Source: Branchinecta lynchi (taxonomy: Eukaryota > Arthropoda > Branchiopoda > Anostraca > Branchinectidae). From it: a DNA stretch of 64,000 bases. Positions 54,965-64,000 of the stretch are shown here, in pieces. The stretch lies in assembly GCA_023053575.1 (NCBI GenBank), contig JAKZAP010000018.1, positions 5,022,001-5,086,000 of the forward strand, written 5' to 3'. The notes under the pieces are model-generated. The model ran no database searches. It had not been told where the DNA came from and was given only the letters and a program-made list of their open reading frames with translations. A program made the position numbers and the translations under genes. Every line of letters starts with the position of its first letter. Positions within the stretch are counted from its first letter, which is position 1.

Positions 54965-54989
54965 AACACATAACAGACTAAGACTGGAT

Positions 54990-55114
54990 GGGATTGACTA
55001 AAAAGAGGCACGGCATCCTTTTAGTTTTCGTGCCTCTTTTTAGTACACGTGCCTCTCACACTATGTCGTGTCGTGCCGTGCCGTGCCGAGCCGTGCTTCT
55101 TTTTAGTCGATCCC
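54990..55114. mobile_element. 125-bp MULE-like MITE, right X copy
   Basis: Same as 24,176-24,300, again between AGACTGGAT repeats (54,981-54,989 and 55,115-55,123). Confidence 0.85.
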
Positions 55115-58100
55115 AGACTGGATATAAGTGCCTCCGGGAGATATTTATATTGCGAAAGGTGGGCGGCTCTTCTTTGACTCGATTATTGCTGGATGAAAAG
55201 CTTCTAATATCAACAGTGAGTTCGGCTAAGATTGGATTAGGTGTACCCCTCTGGTGTACCCGGAGACATTCATAAGGTGAAAGTGGTGAGCGGGTGGTGG
55301 GGAGCATGTAAGTAAGATTTATTCAGATAAATTTGATAGCGAGATAATTTTGCCGGCTAAACTTCATTCGATATAGCACTTACACATTTAATATATAAAA
55401 TAATACAAACGCCGGCACAAAGATTTTTGCACTGCCATTACTAGATGGGATGTTTGAGTCCGATCAGTACGATTATTCCAATTTTCTCATAGTTATTTAG
55501 AGGCGAAAGCTTTTTCTACTGCATTTTATTTTATATTGTACTGAAAAAGGAAATGAAAAACGGCGAAAAGTATTAGGGTGACTGTTTATTTTTGCTTTAC
55601 TGTCTCCAGCTTCAGCTGCAAACGCGGACGATTCTTTACGGGTGCATCGCACCGTAGGACAGCAGTTCTGGACAGACGGAAGGATTCAATATCGAAAGAA
55701 AACCAGTGATTCACGAAGTTCGCGGAACAAACGGAGGGAAAGATTTATTAGTAGAGATTCATAAAAGCTAGAAGTTACTTTCAGACCTAATATAGATGGT
55801 TTTAGAATCCCATTGCCGTAGGGGCGTAGGATAGTGTGGTTCTGGATAGACGGAAGGATTTTACGTCCAAAGAAAATCATTGATTCACAACGCACACCGA
55901 ACTAAGAGAGGGACAGACTGTGAGTAGAGATTCATAACAGCTAGAAGTTACTTGCTGACCATATGGAACTGGTACTAGAATCTCATTTCCGAAATTACAC
56001 CTTCGTACATAGGCTACTATGCGATAGTTCCTTGACTTTAGTATTACTGAACGAAAAGCTTTTAATCTTTCGGTTTTATTTCTGTTCTTGATTAAAACAT
56101 GTCGCTATATCTCATGCCCGAAATCTTGGCTGTATTTGTGGTTGTACCAAGCAGAAGCTAAAAATCTGAGTATGACTAACACGTCCAGGGTTGGGAGTTG
56201 GATAAATAGGTCGATAAATAATCGATTTTCGTACAGTGGACTTTCTCTGTCGAATTTGCGGTTCCCTTTATGCGCTTGTACCTGTGTTGTTTGTTTGACG
56301 AAAGAGATTTATGAAAAATAAGTGTGCAGCCAGTGAGCAATGCTCACCATGTTCACCACTGGCTACTGAAAAGCCGTGTTTGTGTTGAGATTCAAATTTC
56401 AGTGTCATAGTAAGATTTTTGTGGTGAGGACGGCAATAGATATTTCGAACCTCATACTAGAATAAACAGTGACACAAAATACCTTATCACAATCCAAATA
56501 ATTTAATATATTCAATCAAATCATACAAACACAATTTGGCTATTCAGTTAAACTTTAAGGGAGGCGGAGACCTTGGCAGACAAAGGTGAATGCTGGATCC
56601 GACTTTCGCAAAGATTCAGGAGACCATGATCACGTGCGGAAACACGTTTCTGAAATTAGGTTTAGCCTAACTCTCTGAGTCTCAACTAAAATCCACAAAA
56701 GGTGTGTCCCCAGGAACGGGAAGCTTCGAGAGAGATGCAACTGTCAAGATACCCTTGATTTTGCACATAAATTGTTTTCTAAGTTTGCAGAAAAACCTCC
56801 AAGCCGCCCCTAAACTGGAAGTTTTTTTTCTAGTGTTTAGTTCTGGTTGTTCTCTTTTCTTCATGTGTGAATGGGTATTTTTATTTGCTCTGTCTGGTCC
56901 ATCTTTCAGTGAACTGGATAGAAGATAGCTTATTCTTAATTAATTCTTTAATTTTTTCCGTAGAATTCTTTGTCTCTTTTAGTTATATTCCGTATTTTGT
57001 CTTGGGCTTTTAAGGTAATAAATATCAATCATTTCATATCGATCACTTAATATACGTATATCAATATATATATATCAGTAATATATAGATCACTTAACAT
57101 ATGTCTATAAGTTATGATACCTCGGATACATATATAAACTCGGGGAATAAAATAAAAAATACGAATCAAAGAGACTAAATATAAATCTTACACAACGAAT
57201 CGGGTTAGCATATTGTTTGCGGAAACTTTTAGTGCTGTTGTTTGATCACTTAATTACTAATAAAATATTGCAATTTATATTGATAGATCTCTTCTTTGAA
57301 AGATGCTCTTTCAATTGAGGGATACTTCAATTATTTTGTTTTTAGTTGTAACTTAGCGTCTTTGTCCTTTATGCTCAAGTAATGCATAAACTGGATATGT
57401 CAGCTACGATGCTCTTGATTGACGAATCAATTGATTGCAGGCTTGTTTCCTTCCCCGAAGTTCACCCTGAAGATTGACAGCCTGACGAGGACCCTTGACA
57501 AGAAGGGACGAAATATTGCTGCCAAAGCACCGTAGCCGACATATCTTTTTATGCATTATTTGAATATATGTTTCAAAGTCAGCTTGGGCTCAAGGAATAT
57601 TTGCCCTTTCTTGGGTGTGACTAATTTTACTTTTAATTATTCGTTGGATAGTTACTATTTTACGACTGGGTGGAAAAGATCTAAGGGAGCGGGAAGACCG
57701 AGCAACAACTGTATAACCTGCCATGGGCACTGGTTGGACATTTAATTTATTTATATTTATTCATTTATTTCCCTCAGACCTGAGGAGTACAAATAATGTA
57801 TAAAACAGAACTATCCCTACTAATGTACACCTGTTTTGGGATTGAGCAACCCTTCGGAGGATTCGCGATCATAAAGCTATCCGTACTGGATCCATGGGTC
57901 TAGCTTGAAACAGTTTCAAATTCCCGATACTATTATGTGGGCGGAAGAAGTTTCCCATTTTCGAAAAATCTCGGGAAAATCGCAGCGGGTTCCGGGAAAT
58001 GAAGGTGAATTATGAGCAAGTAATTGCCGTATCTTCGTCATAAAACTCATTTATGCCGGAAATTAGGAGCGAAATCGCAAGGGAACAAATAGGACAAGGT

Positions 58101-58915
58101 AAAGACGTTATTTTGTAGGCTACTATAGAAGAAGAGAGAGAGGAGTTACGTGCTTACCGGCAGATTTGCCGCAAGCCCTGCCCTGGGGAATGATCTACGC
58201 TACCGGGGTTGTGAAGGTGCTAGCCAATGCAAGAGGGCCGAGATTCCCGTGACCAGTCAGGACTTTAAAAGAAACTGTAGATGGTAGCTTTGAAATGCCG
58301 AAGGGGTTTAATCATTCACAAAAAAATTCCAACATTTAATTTGTTACCTAAGATACTTCACTGTCAGAAGTTTCATAACCGATAGCACAAGGATGCGCAA
58401 TTTCAACAGACAACACTTGGGATGTAATCTTTTGTGATTTTGAAAAGTTATGCATTAAATGTTACGCATTTAAAGAAAAATAAAAGAGAACGTTAAGACG
58501 AGACATGTATGAAGGAATGAATGAATGAATGAATATATTTATTACCCATCTTTACATAAAAATGTCACTGATGGAGTATAAGAAAAGAAAAATGTTATCG
58601 TTAAGAAGTATGTTATCGTTTGTTGTGAGTGAGTGAAAGTTGTGCGCTCCCGCACACGACATGGTTGTACCCTTATTGGGAGCGTTATGTTCGTTGTTTC
58701 TTTTAAGGAATGTAGAAATTAAAATGAACTGAATTGAACTGAATTAACAAGCACTGACAGGAAGAAGCGAAAAACCGGCGGAAAAGTATCTGCTGAGTTG
58801 ATATTATGACGAAAAACAAAAGTCAGCCAATGCTTTTTCTGTGGTTTCTGTAAAAATAATCTGACTGCTGCAGCTCCCTAAACCAAGTGGTGCGCCTGGG
58901 ATAGAGCTCCAGGCC

Positions 58916-58996
58916 GCGCACGGAGTTACGGGAAAAGGCGGATCGTTAAAAAAATTGGACCCTGGGTTCCCCGCCTTTTCCCGTAACTCCGTGCGC
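58916..58996. repeat. 26-bp inverted repeat, right X copy
   Basis: Same hairpin as 28,102-28,182. Confidence 0.75.
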
Positions 58997-59285
58997 TGCC
59001 TGGTATTATGACGATATTATGACGACAAACAAAAGTCAGCCAATGCTTGTTCTGTGGTTTTTCGCTTCTTCCTGGCAATGCCTGTTATGCATAAAATTTA
59101 AACAGTTTCTGGTTTATTGGTCACGGTACAAGTCCCTTGTTTAAAGTGCCACCTATGTGTTATTTTTAATTTCTGGATATGGGGATGTGAGCAGGTTATA
59201 CGAATTTGCCTTCGGGCGGGATCACTGTTCCTATGGCCAGCTTCTATCAGACTATTGTACTGGTTTGCGAACTCTGTTCACAAGC

Positions 59286-59359
59286 CCCTCGGTAACTCAA
59301 ATCGTAAGAGTGCCTGCTTTGTAAGCAGAGGGTCCTGGGTTCAAATCCCGGCTGATGAG
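59286..59359 (+). pseudogene. tRNA-Thr(TGT)-like pseudogene, right X copy
   Basis: Same as 28,472-28,545. Confidence 0.6.
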
Positions 59360-59911
59360 CATTTTTGTCTTTCAGTTCACTACTTACAAAATGCATAAGG
59401 TTTCAAAATTACTAACCTAACTGTCTATACTGTCTATAGCAATTCTAGACATATAAGACAAATTCCGATTGGGTTTAAAATTCGCTTCGACAACACATAC
59501 TTAATATTTCGGTGCGAAAGAGGAAAATCGCATCAGACTGTTTGTGCACGTTACCAAGTCGAGTCCCCACAGAGCCCAGTGCGCAACTCGATTGCTGAGA
59601 CGATAATAATGCTCCGGACATACCTCAAAATGGCTGTTTGAAGAAAAATAGCTTCAACAAAAGACTGATCTGGAATTTTTAGAGAAGAAGTTCATAAAAT
59701 TAGATATTTAAGGAAGATTCTTTAATCTTTTTCCACAAGCTAATTTTCCAGCTTGAGGGGCCTGAGCCTAAGATGACCCTTGCCAAGAAGGGCCGAAATA
59801 TAGCTCTAATAAATGTAGCTGACTCGTCCGTTTGCACCGTCAAATATGATTCACAGTCAGCTTAGGCTTAAGGACTATCTATCACCACAGTAGATACTTC
59901 AGAATGTATTA

Positions 59912-62900
59912 AAGGTTAACTTCAGACATCGAGGTTGATATCGGAAAATAACAACGAGACGGCTATTGAAAATAACCTGTCCGAGCCGAAGGCGAGGCAA
60001 GTTATGAAAAATATCAGCCGAGCGCAGCGAGGTTGATATTTTTAAATGGCCGTCGAGATTGTTATTCCGATATCAACCGAGATGAAGGTATGTTAACTAT
60101 TATAACTTTTTCGAACAGGTATCGACATACAATCTGCTTTATAACTTTGCTTTATAACAGATAGTCATGTTTTTTTCTATTTTAACTGATGACGTATTCC
60201 CTAAGAGCTTGGTAAAACTACACTAGGCTTTTTTATTCGAAGCATCCGGCACCGAAGTATTTTTCGACCACTAGATCCAAGAAAAAAGAGCTTTTCGGGG
60301 TTGCTAAAAAAAATAATCAAGAGATTCACCAGATTCTGATACTGTAGTTTGAAATCCTCTAGGGTGACAGCACAACATTTCGCGATTCTGCACAAAACAG
60401 TAGACTCTGCTCCTCAAATCTATGGCGTTTTTCAGCCTAGTGTGACCAGGGTTTAAATACGTTCGGACTGTGCTTTTAGTATGTTCACACGCATTTAGTA
60501 TATTTGATAGCGACAGCTTTGCAGAAGATTTGATTGCTTCGCTCAAGAAATTTGAAATCAGGCGAAAACGTGCTTTACGATGATAGTATTGCCAGTGGTC
60601 GCAGAATTCTGATGTTTGTCACATATTCTGGTATTCCTCGAAAAGTGAGCCCGGATTCTGCGACCGGTTCCTTAAATCTTGACAGATAATACAGAAATGA
60701 AGCTTAGGCACATAATAATAAAGATGATAAAGCGAGATTTCTAGCTATTAGTTGGTAAATAAGGCGGAATTTCGTAGGCGCCAGAATGTAAAAAATTTTT
60801 GCAGCCAAAAGTCACAAATTCCTTCAGAAAAAGGTGGCAACACTGGATACCACGTGGTCTTTGAAAATTATAATATATCTTTCATCACTTTCAAAATTAT
60901 AATATATCTTTCATTCAAAGACAGTTTTAAGTGCTCATTAACTACCTTCTTGGAGAGTAGGATGTTGTTTCAGTTGACAAGCTGTATTTTCAGTGGAAAT
61001 TGATTGTGACAAGGTATGAGCTCTCGTTTTTCAACATTTATTTTACTTCTTATTTTATTTATATATATTTTTTAAGTATTTTTTTGTGTTTTTTTTTACT
61101 GAAAGTAATGTTTTTAACATATTTTTGGAGGTCAGCTTCTGGCTGTTACGGTTTCGTATCAGCCTCTCTGGAGGATGATACAAGGTCGTAACATCCTCAA
61201 CAAAAGTAATTGTCATAATATAACTTCCTGTGGGACATAAGAAGATATACATTGCATACCTGTTCGAGAAAAGGTATCAAAGGTTAACTTCAGACAACGG
61301 GGTTGATATCGGAAAATAACACCGAGACGGTCATTGAAAATAACCTGTCCAAGCTGAAGGCGAGACAGGTTATGAAAAATTTCAGCCGAGCTCAGCGAGT
61401 TTGATATTTTTAAATGGCCGTCGAGATTGTTATTCCGATGTCGACCGAGATGGACGTATGTTAACTATTATAACTTTTTCGAACAGGTATCAACAGTTAC
61501 AATCTGCTTTATAACAGGTAGTCATGTTTTTTTTTATATTTTAAGTATTCCCTAAGAGCTTGGTCCAAAGCCTATGAGCTTTGGGAAAATATCCACCGAG
61601 CCGAAGGCTCGATAGATAGAATTTATCAAGAGAGATAGCATTAACCAACCTTAACCGGTGTTGCCACCGGTTGCAGAATTCTGTGATTTGTCACACATTT
61701 TCGTTTCTTCGACAAAGCGATCAAGAACTCTGCGACCGGTTCCTTACCAGTAAATGCAAAACCTAAGCATAAAAGTTGAGGCGTATAAATATTAAGAGGA
61801 TAAAGCGAGATTTGGCTTAAAAGCCAAAAGTCACATGTTCGATCAGAAGAAGTGGCAACACTGAAGTTTCTATTAATGTACTGTCTAATCAGAGCAACAT
61901 CAAGGAAACAGACTGTGGAAATTGCTAAACAGCTGCCTTTTGGATAGTAGAGGAAATGAGCTGAAGTAAGCTGGAAGTAATGTTGTTTCAGTTGACAGTT
62001 GCATTTTCATTAGGAATTTGATCGTAACAAGGGATGTCCCAGGGTGGTTGGCTAGGAAAGCGACATTTCCTTTCAGTTTTGAACGTTTTTCTCGAATGTT
62101 TTTCAGAATTTTTCTGGATTATTTTAGTATTTTTTTTATTTCTCTTTCTGAAAGTTCAACTTTTCAGTAGTTAAGAAAAAAGTGCTTGCTGAACTTCTGG
62201 CCTTCGTACAATCCTCTCTGAAGTCTGATAAGATATTGTACCAACCTCTACAAAACTCATTGACATGATATAACTACCAGTGGGACATAAGAAGATATAC
62301 ACTATATATCTGTTCGAGAAAAGTTATTAAAGGTTAAGTTCCGACATTGAGGTTGATATGGGAAAATAACATTGAGACGGCCATTGAGAATAATCTATCC
62401 GAGCCGACGACTTGGGTGATATTTTTAAATGGCTTTGGAGTTGTTATTCTTACATGAACCGAGAAAGAGGTATGACAACTATTATACATTTTTCGAACAG
62501 AATATTTTTATAGGTAGGACTTATCTTCTTTTATTGTACTTTTTTGCTAATGGGGTAGGGAATTTATTTTAGTAAAGTAGCAAGCCAAGCCTACCGTAGA
62601 CCTATTAAAATGACTACTGTTGGGACCCAAGTTTGTACTAATACAGTCTTTTATTTTTTTGGCGATTTGGAAAGAGAGTAAGATGTTCTGTCATTTGTTC
62701 AATGATGAATAACTAGCCTTTGGAAAGCAAGGGATAGTACGATGTTCTTTCAGTTGACAAGCTGTATTTTCAGTAGAAAACTGACTGTGATAAAGTATGA
62801 CCTAGGTCCTGTCATCTTCAACATTTATTTTAATTTTATTTCTTACATAACTTCTTAAGTATTTTTGTGTGTTTTCCTTAACGAAAGTATTGTTTGAAAG

Positions 62901-63290
62901 TATTATTTTTAATATATTTTTTGGAGGTCAGCTTCTACTTTTTAGTATTTAAGCAAAGGTGCTCGATGGATTCGTTTTTTAAGGAAAAGTGCTACATCTG
63001 TGGAGATGTTCATACGGCTTCGTTTCAGCCTCTCTGGAGGGTGATACGAGGTCGTAACAACTTCCACAAAAGTAATTATCATAATATAACTTGCTGTGGG
63101 ACATCGGAAGATACGCATTGCATACCTGTTCGAGAAAAATTATTAAAGGTTAACTTCAGACATCAAGGTTCATATCGGGAAATAACACCGATACAGTCAC
63201 TGAAAATCCACCGAGCCGACGGCGAGGTCGATATTTTTAAATGGCCGTCAAGGTTGTTATTCTGATATGAACCGAGATGGAGGTATGTTA
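59912..63290. repeat. degenerate tandem array, right copy, with a further unit
   Basis: Unit heads (aaaggttaacttcagacatc or variants, then gttgatatcgg) lie at about 59,912, 61,280, 62,329 and 63,145. The spacing shrinks (about 1,370, 1,050 and 815 bp). The last unit lies beyond X and is unique to this side. Confidence 0.7.
62894..63265 (+). pseudogene. possible exon relic inside the tandem array unit
   Basis: A 123-codon frame has a central Cys/His-rich stretch (CYICG...CCGTSEDTHC). Homologous DNA in the earlier units (30,310-30,470, 31,380-31,500 and the right copies) keeps part of the same frame ('QPLW', 'KSN-HNIT-CGT') but with a stop (CGT then TAA). This looks like a decayed duplicated exon or a repeat-borne frame; no known domain. 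Confidence 0.25.
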
Positions 63291-64000
63291 ACTATTCCAA
63301 CTCTTTTTAATATAATATTTTTATAGGTAGGACTTATCTTCTTTTATTGTACTTTTTTGCTAATGGGGTAGGGAATTTATTTTAGTAAATTAGCAACCCA
63401 AGCCTACTGTAGACCTACTAAAATTACTACTGTTGGGACCCAAGCACTTACCAATACAGTCTTTTACTCTTTTGGCGATTCAGATGCCATTTAGCGGTCG
63501 TGAAAGCCTACGATAGATCTTTGAAATGACTAGTCTAGGGGTCGTGGAAATAAAAAGTAAACAATAACAAACCACGCGTTGGCTCTTGAAAAAAAAAAAA
63601 TCAAGATCAAAGACAGTAAGTGATCAATGCTGAATAATTAGCTTTTGGAAAGCAAGGGATAGTGGGATGTTGTTTTAGCTGTATTTTCAGTGGAAATCTG
63701 ATTGTGACAAGGTATGACCTCGGGCATAAGGCTGATTGTCTAAGAGAGTAAGATGTTCTGTCACTGTTTCAATGTTGAATAACTAGATTTTGGAAAGCAA
63801 GGGATAGTAGGATGTTGTCTCAGTTGACAAGCTGTATTTTCAGTGTAAACCTGCCTGTGAAAGGTATGACCTAGGGCTATGGCTGGTTGTCTAAGAGAGT
63901 AAGATATTCTGTCAAATTGGTATTTTTGTGTTTCAGAGTCTGAATGGCTTCGCGCCTGATGTTTTTAGTATTTTTTTCGTTTTAACTCATTTTATCACGG
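63291..64000. other. host flank with short duplicated phrases
   Basis: Phrases tggaaagcaagggatagt(a/g)ggatgtt and gttgacaagctgtattttcagt recur at about 62,716, 63,644 and 63,791. An approximately 100-bp block (taggtaggacttatcttc...ctaatggggtaggg) at 62,511 recurs at 63,325. These are continuing degenerate tandem duplications. No gene is recognised. Confidence 0.5.

Larger units (their letters stand above)
49722..62427 (+). repeat. segment X, copy 2 (direct copy of 18,911-31,613)
   Basis: It begins CGTGGGGACG immediately after the Polinton and follows copy 1 base by base to gatattttta at 62,427, where copy 1 turns into the fold-back. Differences noted are three homopolymer lengths and about two substitutions. 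Beyond 62,427 the host tandem array continues normally, so this copy is the undisturbed right flank. Confidence 0.95.

Noticed and set aside
1..64000. CRISPR arrays or prokaryotic operon structure
   Set aside because: Tandem repeats have no unique spacers, and the tRNA-derived repeats, splice sites, TATA boxes and AATAAA signals are eukaryotic.

Overview
This is a window of an animal nuclear genome, most likely an invertebrate. It is AT-rich, full of non-autonomous transposons, tRNA-derived and simple repeats, and has no long host gene. The sequence alone does not let me name the species. The one densely coding stretch, 35,303-49,721, is a complete 14.4-kb Maverick/Polinton (adintovirus-like) element.

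Layout. (1) 1-18,910 is repeat-rich host DNA: several copies of a repeat with hairpin-type ends, two 20-bp minisatellites carrying E-boxes, a 1-kb fold-back transposon with 9-bp flanking repeats, a Harbinger-type MITE, and repeats built on a short GACTGTTTT-like word. (2) 18,911-31,613 is a 12.7-kb block, here called X, whose left edge is uninterrupted host DNA. (3) 31,610-35,302 is an inverted copy of the first 3.69 kb of X. (4) 35,303-49,721 is the Polinton, with 587-bp terminal inverted repeats. (5) 49,722-62,427 is X again, direct and nearly identical to the first copy, and it continues as host DNA to 64,000.

Polinton gene content. The TIRs each carry the same outward-facing 102-aa gene. 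Inside are a 238/258-aa gene with a host-type promoter, a 139-aa two-helix membrane protein on the minus strand, the protein-primed DNA polymerase, and then a compact plus-strand late block. That block holds the packaging ATPase, a fibre-like protein, an AT-hook core protein, an adenain-like protease, a DUF5679-like zinc ribbon overlapping the RVE integrase, a 273-aa protein, the penton-like minor capsid protein, a pVI-like protein and the double-jelly-roll major capsid protein. Together these cover replication (polymerase), integration (integrase) and a full virion (capsid proteins, ATPase, protease, core). All reading frames are open apart from the integrase start, and the TIRs look identical, so the insertion is young.

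Most notable signals. (a) The first plus-strand gene has perfect heat-shock elements (four pentamers, then three abutting a TATA box) and a plausible 344-bp leader intron ending exactly at an ATG. (b) Nearly every other gene starts with a CTA-N-TAAATG motif reminiscent of viral late promoters. (c) The integrase has no ATG and overlaps the zinc ribbon at a canonical T_TTA_AAA slippery site. (d) The flanks record a fold-back rearrangement. The left flank of the element is an inverted copy of its right flank, joined through 4-bp TTTA microhomology to an empty-site copy of the locus, as expected if a broken TIR was repaired from the opposite TIR. An assembly artefact must be excluded.
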